This document shows positions 55,114 through 62,243 of a DNA stretch of 64,000 bases, piece after piece (position 1 is the first letter of the stretch; the number at the start of each line of letters is the position of its first letter). The translations under genes were made by a program, and so were the position numbers. Origin of the DNA: Butyrivibrio sp. M55 (GTDB lineage: Bacteria; Bacillota; Clostridia; Lachnospirales; Lachnospiraceae); the NCBI RefSeq assembly GCF_900116865.1, contig NZ_FPCD01000005.1:124001-188000 (forward strand), read 5' to 3'. The notes under the pieces were generated by a model. It searched no databases. It was given only the letters and a program-made list of their open reading frames with translations, and had not been told where the DNA came from.

Positions 55114-55595
55114 TTATCAATAATCTCTTCTATAGAAATAATAGGACAGCCAATTTTAGTCTCCATATGCCGCTTTATATCATCAAAATAATAAATTGGA
55201 GTAACAACAATCGCATCAACTTTATCCAGCAAATCATTCGGATAGTATACTTCAATACTAATTCCTCCGCTCGACTCACCGCTCTGATCTATAGCATATT
55301 TAACCTCTACTTTTTCAGCATCCAGCTCACCCAAAAGTATTTGCCCAACTTCCTTCATCCCATATATTGCAATCTCTTTAAATCCCCTAGAATACAAATA
55401 ATTAGTTATGTTCTTTCCTTGTTGTTTTTTTACCATCCATTTAGCCAACAATTTATAATAATCTTCATATTTTCTAGCTTCAGATTTACTCTTAGTTCTA
55501 GCCATATTACAAATTTTTAAGCATATATAATTGAAAAGCGCTGAAATGAGAAGCCCGAATATTGGCAACTTATCACTCTTCTTATTCTTAGTCAT
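55107..55595 (-). CDS. Stand-alone Rossmann accessory-domain protein
   Basis: The 162-residue protein has a Lys-rich start with a short hydrophobic segment (FGLLISALFNYICL) and then only the accessory domain (about 68-162: KEIAIYGMKEVGQILL, YAIDQS, YYPNDLL, DAIVVTP). The GxG is degraded to GMKEVG. It may be a regulatory or scaffold subunit of the neighbouring tagged enzymes. The ATG directly follows the previous gene's TAA. Confidence 0.78.
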   Translation of the reverse strand: MTKNKKSDKLPIFGLLISALFNYICLKICNMARTKSKSEARKYEDYYKLLAKWMVKKQQGKNITNYLYSRGFKEIAIYGMKEVGQILLGELDAEKVEVKYAIDQSGESSGGISIEVYYPNDLLDKVDAIVVTPIYYFDDIKRHMETKIGCPIISIEEIIDKC

Positions 55596-56537
55596 TTAAT
55601 TTTCCTTTCCGGCAATATAACTGATAAAATCGCACAAAGTTGAATTTCTCTCCATAACGAATCCTTCATCCAAAATAGCCTCTATTGGTTCAGAAATCAT
55701 AAAGTACTCTGTCTTCGTTCCGTGACTAGTAAAAGCAAATCTATCCTCGCTCCAAGGCAGAAGATATACCCCTTTATCCGACGCAATACTCATATTCGCA
55801 TCAATGTTTATATCTGTCTCATAAATCTGCCCTTTTGATAATACTGAATTCTTACCACATTTTGAATATAGATAAATGTCATCTCCAAGTAATATCATTC
55901 TGAAATATGGTCCATTGCCTCCATCTGATACTCTCTTAAACTCTCCCGATAGCATATTCCACACATAAATTTCCCGAGTATCAAATGGAATTAAATAGCA
56001 CAGGTCACCTATTATCTTCATATCATAATATGGATATTTCTGCGGAACATGCAAAATTTTTATCTCATTAGTTGAAAGATTAATCCTGAGCACACAGCGA
56101 AGGTCTGTATACAAGAGATAAACAGATGAGTTATGCCTATAGCTTCTCCTTGCTGTTGATTTTTCATGTATGCTTTTAACCTCTTCTGAACAATCAAATT
56201 TTGGTGATAAGAAAACTTTGTTTCTTATATCAAAAACGACCGTTCTGTCCAAATTGTTTTTGGGAAATATATATATATACGCCCCCATCAATGCAGCACA
56301 TGTGAACTCCGCTGAACTATCAGCAGCAAAAGTTCCCAAATTTTCATTTCTGTCAACATGAAAACAACTGACAATTGCGTTCTTTAGGCTAACGCAATAT
56401 ATATTGTTCCCATAAAAAAACAATTCCTTTACAGTGCCCCTAAACTCAACCGGTAACTTAAACATAACCTGAGCTGTTCTTTTTTTTAAATCTAAGGAAT
56501 ATACTGAGCGTTCATTTTGTGGTGCACATATGAACAT
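55596..56537 (-). CDS. Beta-propeller-like protein of the glycan operon
   Basis: The protein (313 residues from the ATG) consists of repeated beta-blades of about 45 residues with the pattern hydrophobic-YFYGN-IYCV, such as FFYGNNIYCVSL, ALMGAYIYIFP and IIGDLCYLIPFD. No catalytic residues are visible. The ATG at 56537 has no proper ribosome binding site. The frame stays open upstream, and VGIKSVLEFKD before it looks like the first strand of a blade. A GGGAGG with an in-frame ATA 8 bases later suggests a non-standard start near 56579. Function unknown. Confidence 0.75.
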   Translation of the reverse strand: MFICAPQNERSVYSLDLKKRTAQVMFKLPVEFRGTVKELFFYGNNIYCVSLKNAIVSCFHVDRNENLGTFAADSSAEFTCAALMGAYIYIFPKNNLDRTVVFDIRNKVFLSPKFDCSEEVKSIHEKSTARRSYRHNSSVYLLYTDLRCVLRINLSTNEIKILHVPQKYPYYDMKIIGDLCYLIPFDTREIYVWNMLSGEFKRVSDGGNGPYFRMILLGDDIYLYSKCGKNSVLSKGQIYETDINIDANMSIASDKGVYLLPWSEDRFAFTSHGTKTEYFMISEPIEAILDEGFVMERNSTLCDFISYIAGKEN

Positions 56538-56601
56538 ATCCTTGAATTCTAAAACACTTTTAATCCCAACTATTGTTCTATCCTCCCTCTGCCAAACACG
56601 A

Positions 56602-58080
56602 CTACAGCAAACTCCATATTATAGTTTTTATTTCTAACAATTCTTCCGCATATGGTTTTGTTGCATCAATCTCTACAACTTTGGCACCTGCATAATTAAT
56701 TCTTTTTAATGATTCAAGTTTATTCATAAAAGCAGTTCTCTTATTCGTATGTTCACTCTTTCTACGAATACAAGTATCAATATCTATATTTAATCGAAAT
56801 ATAATATCAGGTTGCATTGAAATAGCCTTAACTAGGTTTTTATATTCTGCCTCAACCATCATATTTTTTATGTAATTATTTCCTTTCAAATTTCCAAGTT
56901 TAGGTCCATCATTCTCATTATTCCTCTCAAGCTGGGGAAACCTATCCATAACGCATATCCCTCCAGCCTCAACATATTTCTTTACTCTCTGAAGTATTAT
57001 TTTGTTTCTTTCAGTGACACAAAGGACTATGCTTCCTTTTAAGACATCATGAATATCATCTCCTATCTTCGTTTTTTCCTCCCCACCGTCACACCATAAA
57101 ATCTTGTCATAATTGCGTGAAAGCCTTTTTAATGCTCTGATATCCTTTGTAACATTATCCCCCGTGCCTAAATATACAAGCTGTGAATCAATTTTTTTTG
57201 ATAACCAGCTATATATGTCCTGCGTCACTCGAGTCTTGCCAGAGCCATCCACCCCGACAAATGCCATTGACAAACCTTTTCTTCCATATCTGGCCTTTTT
57301 GGTTATGTAAAATCCTCCACGTGCTTTATTTTCCTTACCAAATTTCTGAATACATTCCTGCGTCCAGAACAATCTCTCTGCATTCAAAAAAGAAAACCTT
57401 CTATTAGCTGAATAATATTCCCTAAAAGAGTTGTAAAGTTTGAGAAACAAATCAGAATCAATCCTCGACTGAAAACATTTTTTTACTTCAGCTGTAATAT
57501 CTGCATCAAAAATTTCCTGGCAAATCTTTCCTAATTTCTCAATATCTGATCTATTTTTTAAATAGATGAATTCGTCATAAAAGCTCTTACTAAGTACCCA
57601 TTTCCCGCTGTGAGCCATAACAAAATCTTTTGGTGTTCCTTTCAATGCTAATCGAATCATAAGAAGCAACAACTCATATTCTGCTTCAGGCATTTTTACA
57701 TTATATTCCGAATTCACATATGAATTATCCAAAAGAATTTTTTCCAATCCAAGTTCATACTCTTTTGCATGTGTCGTCCCTGTTATAAGTGCATAATGCA
57801 AATGAATATGATATATGTTCCCTGTGACATCATCAAAACACAACCAATTTTCAACGTCCGGATAATTATTTACTATCGGTGATTCAAAACGTTTTACCCC
57901 ATAGTCAACAAAAAAAGCGTTGACTCGCGCTTTATCCTTTTTGTCAACAAGCAAATCAAAATCTGAAGCAGCCGCAAAGCTTTGTCTGATATGCTGATTG
58001 CTTTTAAAATGACAATATCGTATTTCTGAATTATTTAAGTCATTGAACAATTTAAACATTATATTATTGTAATATTTCAT
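56602..58080 (-). CDS. Nucleotidyltransferase-like domain fused to a thymidylate-kinase-like P-loop kinase
   Basis: The 492-residue protein has an N-terminal nucleotidyltransferase/MNT-like half (SDFDLLVDKKDKARV) and a C-terminal P-loop half (FVGVDGSGKTRV, then ICVMDRFPQLER and FRLNIDIDTCIRRK) resembling thymidylate kinases. Such fusions recur in polysaccharide clusters and may activate or phosphorylate a sugar or sugar-linked alcohol; the substrate is unknown. The ATG at 58080 is used. It is the first gene of the eight-gene operon and sits 22 bases after the surface-protein terminator. Confidence 0.8.
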   Translation of the reverse strand: MKYYNNIMFKLFNDLNNSEIRYCHFKSNQHIRQSFAAASDFDLLVDKKDKARVNAFFVDYGVKRFESPIVNNYPDVENWLCFDDVTGNIYHIHLHYALITGTTHAKEYELGLEKILLDNSYVNSEYNVKMPEAEYELLLLMIRLALKGTPKDFVMAHSGKWVLSKSFYDEFIYLKNRSDIEKLGKICQEIFDADITAEVKKCFQSRIDSDLFLKLYNSFREYYSANRRFSFLNAERLFWTQECIQKFGKENKARGGFYITKKARYGRKGLSMAFVGVDGSGKTRVTQDIYSWLSKKIDSQLVYLGTGDNVTKDIRALKRLSRNYDKILWCDGGEEKTKIGDDIHDVLKGSIVLCVTERNKIILQRVKKYVEAGGICVMDRFPQLERNNENDGPKLGNLKGNNYIKNMMVEAEYKNLVKAISMQPDIIFRLNIDIDTCIRRKSEHTNKRTAFMNKLESLKRINYAGAKVVEIDATKPYAEELLEIKTIIWSLL

Positions 58081-58102
58081 ACCCCGCAAGTCCTTACACC
58101 CC

Positions 58103-58130
58103 AAAAAACGGGGAGGCTTATGCCTCCCCG
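58103..58130 (-). terminator. Terminator after the surface-protein gene
   Basis: CGGGGAGGC/GCCTCCCCG with a 4-base loop is followed by TTTTTT. No promoter is visible between it and the start of the glycan operon, so the operon is probably reached by read-through. Confidence 0.92.
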
Positions 58131-58148
58131 CACTTCTGAAGACTATTT

Positions 58149-59264
58149 TTATGCTATAGTAATCTTGATTATATAGTCTGTTCCTGAAATTTTAACTTTA
58201 ATAAATCGTACATCGCCTGCGTTAGCACTGCCCCAGTTACTAGCTGCAATTGTGACTGCGCCATTGCTTACAGTGATATTGCTTGAAGTAGCATAACTAC
58301 CATCTACTGTCTTAGACCACGTTGCTTCTGTCAATCCGGTTGCTGCCATTGTAAGAGCTGTTCCCTTCCTAAATGTTGCAGTATAATCCCATGCCTGACC
58401 TGTTACCTTAGTTGCATTTGAGATTGTAAGAGTTGATTCACCGCCTGCTGCTGAATCTTCAAACGTATCATCAATAGTTACGCCAGAAGTTGTAGAATCA
58501 CCTGATGCTTTTGCAGCCCATGAATATGTAAGCTTGATTCCGGGAACAGTCTTATCTTTAAATAATTCCGCATCTGCTACACCAAGTTTCGTTACAGCGC
58601 CCTCAAACTTAATAGGAACTGCATTCCACTTAGAGCCACTCAAAGTCACAAATTCATATCCATCTGCGCCATAATCAAAATCAAAGTTCTCACTAACTGC
58701 TTCAAGAACTGCCTTCTTTTCAACTGCTGTATCATCACTTACAGCAGTTGCTGTTGCATCTTTTCCAATTAACGCACCAATATAGAGCTTTACAGCTGAA
58801 GGATTAGCCGCCGTTACGTTTGCCTTAGAATCAAACGGAATGTCTGATCCAGCAGTATTAGCAACTTTCTCTACCTTGATGGTAAAAGTAACATCTCCGG
58901 TTCCTTCATTAGCAACATAAAATGTTCCACTTTCATTTGAGTACTCTTTAGCTCCTGTCTGGAAATATACTCCTGTATCATTTGACTCAGGGAACGTATA
59001 TCCATTATAAGCTGCAGCGTCTGTTCCTGCAATAAGCCCCTGAGGGTCAACTTTAAATGCTATTCCTGCTGCAACAGACTCTTCTGTAGGTACAAGAACC
59101 TTTGTAATTGTAGTACCTACATAACCTTCAGATGTTCCTGCTCCTGTTCCCGTTCCGGATCCTGAAGCCGCTGTAGGATCAAGCTCTGTTGCAAATGCTG
59201 TTAATGTGCTACCAAATACCATAGCTGTTGAAAGTGCTACTGCTAATATTCTTTTTGTGTTCAT
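58149..59264 (-). CDS. Secreted 'DPQGLI' domain protein, copy 2
   Basis: The 371-residue exported protein has a signal peptide ending AFATEL and a Gly/Ser/Thr-rich linker. The DPQGLI domain (about 35-255) has FKVDPQGLIAGTDAAAYNG and the FYVANEGTGDVTFTI strand. The C-terminal domain (about 280-371) is Thr-rich and resembles a bacterial Ig-like fold. The very strong ribosome binding site and terminator suggest high expression, as for a surface-layer or fibre subunit. It follows the membrane-anchored gene by 62 bases. Confidence 0.75.
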   Translation of the reverse strand: MNTKRILAVALSTAMVFGSTLTAFATELDPTAASGSGTGTGAGTSEGYVGTTITKVLVPTEESVAAGIAFKVDPQGLIAGTDAAAYNGYTFPESNDTGVYFQTGAKEYSNESGTFYVANEGTGDVTFTIKVEKVANTAGSDIPFDSKANVTAANPSAVKLYIGALIGKDATATAVSDDTAVEKKAVLEAVSENFDFDYGADGYEFVTLSGSKWNAVPIKFEGAVTKLGVADAELFKDKTVPGIKLTYSWAAKASGDSTTSGVTIDDTFEDSAAGGESTLTISNATKVTGQAWDYTATFRKGTALTMAATGLTEATWSKTVDGSYATSSNITVSNGAVTIAASNWGSANAGDVRFIKVKISGTDYIIKITIA

Positions 59265-59326
59265 AATAAAAATCCTCCTTGATTTTTAATGATCATCCGC
59301 CACGTCGTGTTGCGGAAGTTATCATA

Positions 59327-59893
59327 CTATTGCTCAACTTCAATAGTAAGCCCGACTCTTACTGTACTTACCGTGTTCTGTTCTTCATCTACAAGATGAT
59401 AGATCATAACACAATCATAAGTACCTTGTTTCAATTCCGTATCCAATTTTATTTTTTTCAGTTCACTTCCAAGTGGAATCACCGGCGACTTATAAATTGG
59501 ATTGCTTTCATCTTCTGACAAAAACACATCAAAAAATACATCGTTTGAATTAGCTTTGTCATTTGCAACATAGGCATCTTCCGACTCTGCATCTCCGGTC
59601 TTAAAATGCCAAACATTGCTCATAGTTGCACTGAAATATCCCGGAGGAACATATTCCTGGCTAAAGAAATCTTCAGCCACCTCCTCTATATTATCTTCAG
59701 TGACAAGTATATTTCGTTTGTCCTCTTCCTGCGTTACCTCCTTTTTACCCATTTCCCCAGTTCCTCTTGTAAGCAGTAAGACAACCACAGCAACCAAAAG
59801 GAGTATGATCACCGCAATTCCAGCAATAATAATGTTCTTTCCCGCTTTAGAGGAGTTTACGTTATTTCCGTTAGTTTCTGACTTATTAGCCAT
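59327..59893 (-). CDS. Membrane-anchored single-domain partner of the surface protein
   Basis: The 188-residue protein has one N-terminal membrane segment (about 22-45: IIIAGIAVIILLLVAVVVLLL), an acidic spacer and an exported beta domain (about 85-188: VFFDVFLSEDESNPIYKSPVIPLGSELKKI, GTYDCVMIYHLVDEEQNTVSTVRVGLTIEV). This domain is common in Lachnospiraceae beside secreted repeat proteins. It may anchor or chaperone the downstream protein. CGGAGGG precedes the ATG. Confidence 0.75.
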   Translation of the reverse strand: MANKSETNGNNVNSSKAGKNIIIAGIAVIILLLVAVVVLLLTRGTGEMGKKEVTQEEDKRNILVTEDNIEEVAEDFFSQEYVPPGYFSATMSNVWHFKTGDAESEDAYVANDKANSNDVFFDVFLSEDESNPIYKSPVIPLGSELKKIKLDTELKQGTYDCVMIYHLVDEEQNTVSTVRVGLTIEVEQ

Positions 59894-60154
59894 AATCCCT
59901 CCGACAATACATTTCTCATTAAAAAAAGGTTTGCAAGTAACAAAAAACTAGAAATAATAAACTTCTTTTCATGATATCGTTAATTGTAACAGATACATCT
60001 CCGATTATCTATTAAATAAACATTAAATCTTTTTATTACGTTATCAGACAGCGCTATCTGCAGATAAAAGGATTCTTCTGTTGCCTTTGACAATACATAT
60101 ATCGGCTATGTAAAGTGAACGTTTTACAATACCATCTATAAACTTTTTATAAAC
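59894..60154. other. Gene-free gap with a possible promoter
   Basis: The gap between the RpnS-XRE fusion gene and the membrane-anchored gene contains TGTTACAAT (59991-59983), a minus-strand extended -10 about 95 bases before the anchor gene. The -35 is weak. No gene was found in it. Confidence 0.4.
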
Positions 60155-60201
60155 ACAAAAATAATCCCGTGGAATCTACGTTCATTTAGATTCCACGGGA
60201 T
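60155..60201 (-). terminator. Terminator overlapping the end of the RpnS-XRE fusion gene
   Basis: A perfect 15-bp stem ATCCCGTGGAATCTA/TAGATTCCACGGGAT has an 8-base loop and is followed by TATTTTTG. Its first arm includes the last codons and the stop of the gene. Confidence 0.85.
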
Positions 60202-60596
60202 ATATCTCTATACGTTTCAATCCCGGATAAGAGCCACTCCGGTGTAACATCCAGTACTTTGCATATAATCATAATTTTCTCTGCTGTAGGATTGGTATTC
60301 TTCTTACGCCAATCGCTTATCGTACTCTCTGCTATTCCCGTACGCTTAGCAAATTCTTTCTGAGTTAACTTCATTTCCTGCAGCTTATCAAATATGCGAT
60401 CTCTTATTGTCATATCAGTTATATACCTTTTTTTCATCATAGCCTTAAATTCATCAATTGATACGCCTGCCCTGTCGGCCGCGATTTCGACGCTCAATAA
60501 GCCATCATGTACCAAAGCTATCAGAGTATTGTCTCTGCCTTTCTCTATTCCTTTCTCTATTCCCCTTGTTTCAATCTCATCAAGAACAGTACACAT
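60186..60596 (-). CDS. RpnS-like domain fused to an XRE-type HTH regulator
   Basis: The 136-residue protein joins an RpnS-like C-terminal domain (1-55: MCTVLDEIETRG, two IEKG repeats, LIALVHDGLLSVEIAADRAGVSIDEFK) to an HTH_3 domain (about 62-120: TQKEFAKRTGIAESTISDWRKKN). It arose from the neighbouring rpn gene plus XRE gene by a tandem duplication. The copy has two extra T in a poly-T tract on the plus strand, which removes the stop between the two ORFs. AAAGGAG 9 bases before ATG 60596 marks the start. The upstream in-frame TTG at 60653 lies in an inverted repeat (60630-60660) and is poorer. Probably DNA-binding, perhaps an antitoxin-like repressor. Confidence 0.8.
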   Translation of the reverse strand: MCTVLDEIETRGIEKGIEKGRDNTLIALVHDGLLSVEIAADRAGVSIDEFKAMMKKRYITDMTIRDRIFDKLQEMKLTQKEFAKRTGIAESTISDWRKKNTNPTAEKIMIICKVLDVTPEWLLSGIETYRDISRGI

Positions 60597-60632
60597 AATG
60601 ATATGCTCCTTTCCTTTTACATCCTCATAAAC
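60213..60632. repeat. Tandem duplication, copy A (420 bases)
   Basis: It matches 61048-61477 with high identity. The 10-base difference in length is one fewer 12-base IEKG unit and two more T in the poly-T tract. Confidence 0.9.
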
Positions 60633-60772
60633 TTGTTTGCTTAAATTGTACAAACAAGTTTTTATTCTTGCAGAAATGACTATTCAAGATTAATTATCAT
60701 AGAAAATGCCATCAATAAATTGGGACATTCAGTCCTTTCCGAAAAATATATTTTTTCTAAGAGAGTATTATC

Positions 60773-60850
60773 TATTTAACGCTCGTCAAATAAAAAATAA
60801 TAACAACGCAAAGTTTGAAACACATCAAACATTGCGCTGTTGTCGTTACT
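60773..60850. repeat. Operator/hairpin repeat, copy 1 (degenerate)
   Basis: TATTTAACGCTCGTCAAATA (two mismatches to the 63890 palindrome) is followed by a terminator-like hairpin with arms AACAGCGCAA.GTTTGA/TCAAAC.TTGCG.TGTT. On the minus strand, it lies after the XRE gene at 60898 and ends in ATTATTTTTTATTT, so it may terminate that gene. The 244-base gap 60654-60897 otherwise has no gene. Confidence 0.75.
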
Positions 60851-60897
60851 TTTCAAAATCTATCTTCACTTATAATATATCAAATAAAATCGCATCA

Positions 60898-61248
60898 TCA
60901 ATCGGACATTTTAGTCAATGCCTCTGCATACCCAAGCAATCTCGATTGCTGAGCTTTATCCATTGAATTGAATGCTTTTATAAGTTGTCCGCTTTCTGTC
61001 AGAGCATCAATCGCATACCATTCACTGGGCTTTCCTCTATCACCATGCGTTTCAATTCCGGACAAGAGCCACTCCGGTGTAACATCCAGTACTTTGCATA
61101 TGATCATAATTTTCTCTGCTGTAGGATTGGTATTCTTCTTACGCCAGTCGCTTATCGTACTCTCTGCTATTCCGGTACGCTTAGCAAATTCTTTTTGCGT
61201 TATTTTCATTTCCTGCAGCTTATCAAATATGCGATCTCTTATTGTCAT
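60898..61248 (-). CDS. XRE-family HTH regulator downstream of rpn
   Basis: The 116-residue protein has an HTH_3 domain (KITQKEFAKRTGIAESTISDWRKKN, about 16-55) and a C-terminal helical part ending QQSRLLGYAEALTKMSD. It starts one base after the rpn stop (TGA-T-ATG) with no good ribosome binding site, so translation is coupled. It could be the regulator of the rpn operon or of the twin palindromes. Confidence 0.85.
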   Translation of the reverse strand: MTIRDRIFDKLQEMKITQKEFAKRTGIAESTISDWRKKNTNPTAEKIMIICKVLDVTPEWLLSGIETHGDRGKPSEWYAIDALTESGQLIKAFNSMDKAQQSRLLGYAEALTKMSD

Positions 61249-61477
61249 ATCAGTTATATACCTTTTTCATCATAACCTTAAATTCATCAATTGATACGCC
61301 TGCCCTGTCGGCCGCGATTTCGACGCTCAATAAGCCATCATGTACCAAAGCTATCAGAGTATTGTCTCTGCCTTTCTCTATTCCTTTCTCTATTCCTTTC
61401 TCTATTCCCCTTGTTTCAATTTCATCAAGAACAGTACACATACTGATACGCTCCTTTCCTTTTATATCCTCGTAAAC
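61048..61477. repeat. Tandem duplication, copy B (430 bases)
   Basis: Parent copy of 60213-60632. It spans the 3' part of the rpn gene (from the internal RpnS start region) and the first half of the XRE gene. Confidence 0.9.
61250..61441 (-). CDS. Nested RpnS-type small protein, internal start inside rpn
   Basis: An ATG at 61441 inside the rpn gene is preceded at 9 bases by AAAGGAG. It would give a 63-residue protein equal to the C-terminus of Rpn: MCTVLDEIETRG, three IEKG repeats and a helical end. In E. coli, Rpn genes make a small C-terminal antitoxin (RpnS) from such internal starts, with four-residue repeats of variable number. The same SD-ATG is the sole start in the duplicated fusion copy, which supports its use. 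Confidence 0.65.
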   Translation of the reverse strand: MCTVLDEIETRGIEKGIEKGIEKGRDNTLIALVHDGLLSVEIAADRAGVSIDEFKVMMKKVYN

Positions 61478-62119
61478 ATCTGTAAACCTACTATCATCTG
61501 TCAATGCGCTCATTAAGCTGAGCATTTCCTGAACATGAATTATCTTCTCATTCGGCGCAATATACTTTCCTGTCTTGCGCATCTGAACAAAATAATCTGC
61601 CACGAACTTAAAATCACTCTGAAATTTATCTACAACCGAATCTTCAAGATACGCAATTTCAAACAGATTCATGCCATAATCAAAAACGTATTCTTTTAAA
61701 TTATCCGGCACTTCTAATCTGTCGTATAGAGTTTTTGCCTTGCTCCATTTCTTCTTGTAACCATAGTATAGCACAAGTGATACAACAGGGTAACGCATAT
61801 CATCTCCGTTACTTATCTGCGCTCTGTACCCCGCTGCATCATAGTTCATGACTCTAAGCGGCATATCCTCTTCTTCCTTAGTTTCATTCTCGAAACCAAT
61901 TGCTGCCAATCTTAATTGATTATGATTCCAATATTTGTAAATATCACGTTCCTGGCTTCTTATCTTTCCATTCTCCGTATAGTTACTATATGGACTTCCT
62001 TCTATCAATTGATCCTGCCTAACAACCTCCTCTCCATTAAAAAGTAGGACATTTACAATGTCTGCAAATACATCATTATAGTCCTCAAGTGCTTTCTCTG
62101 TAATATCTTTTGTACCCAT
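61250..62119 (-). CDS. Rpn-family (PD-(D/E)XK) recombination-promoting nuclease/toxin
   Basis: The 289-residue protein has an N-terminal nuclease-like region (about 1-135: YNDVFADIVNVLLFNG; candidate metal residues in QERDIYKYW and AIGFENETK), then YPVVSLVLYYGYKKKW typical of Rpn/PD-(D/E)XK 'transposase' proteins. A hypervariable C-terminal helix has three IEKG repeats. Rpn proteins cut DNA and some act in anti-phage defence, with the nested RpnS as antitoxin. A consensus promoter is at 62160-62188. The ATG at 62119 is the best start. Confidence 0.82.
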   Translation of the reverse strand: MGTKDITEKALEDYNDVFADIVNVLLFNGEEVVRQDQLIEGSPYSNYTENGKIRSQERDIYKYWNHNQLRLAAIGFENETKEEEDMPLRVMNYDAAGYRAQISNGDDMRYPVVSLVLYYGYKKKWSKAKTLYDRLEVPDNLKEYVFDYGMNLFEIAYLEDSVVDKFQSDFKFVADYFVQMRKTGKYIAPNEKIIHVQEMLSLMSALTDDSRFTDVYEDIKGKERISMCTVLDEIETRGIEKGIEKGIEKGRDNTLIALVHDGLLSVEIAADRAGVSIDEFKVMMKKVYN

Positions 62120-62159
62120 TCCCTTTAAACCGCCTTTATATATAAATACTATTATACGG

Positions 62160-62188
62160 ATTTTAACTTTAAAAGAAGAATATGTCAA
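62160..62188 (-). promoter_or_regulatory. Sigma-A promoter of rpn
   Basis: TTGACA, a 17-base spacer and TAAAAT. The leader is about 35 bases. Confidence 0.75.
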
Positions 62189-62192
62189 TATG

Positions 62193-62243
62193 ACTGACAC
62201 TCTCCTTTCCTTTTATATCCTTATCTACAACTGAATCTTCAAG
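62193..62243 (-). pseudogene. Deletion scar of an rpn copy
   Basis: The minus strand reads LEDSVVDK followed directly by DIKGKESVS. The first part matches codons near residue 155 of the Rpn protein, and the second matches the EDIKGKERIS region about 75 residues later. It overlaps the stop of the HipA-partner gene and is a remnant of another rpn gene after an internal deletion. Confidence 0.7.

Noticed and set aside
60541..60580. Simple-repeat tract as a CRISPR or slipped-strand phase switch
   Set aside because: The 12-base units encode IEKG in frame and match the known Rpn repeat; no spacers, and unit gain or loss keeps the frame. No CRISPR array was seen anywhere.
61250..62119. Transposon or insertion sequence
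   Set aside because: Rpn-type proteins are often labelled transposases, but no terminal inverted repeats or target duplications surround this gene; the nested RpnS start fits a toxin-antitoxin reading better.
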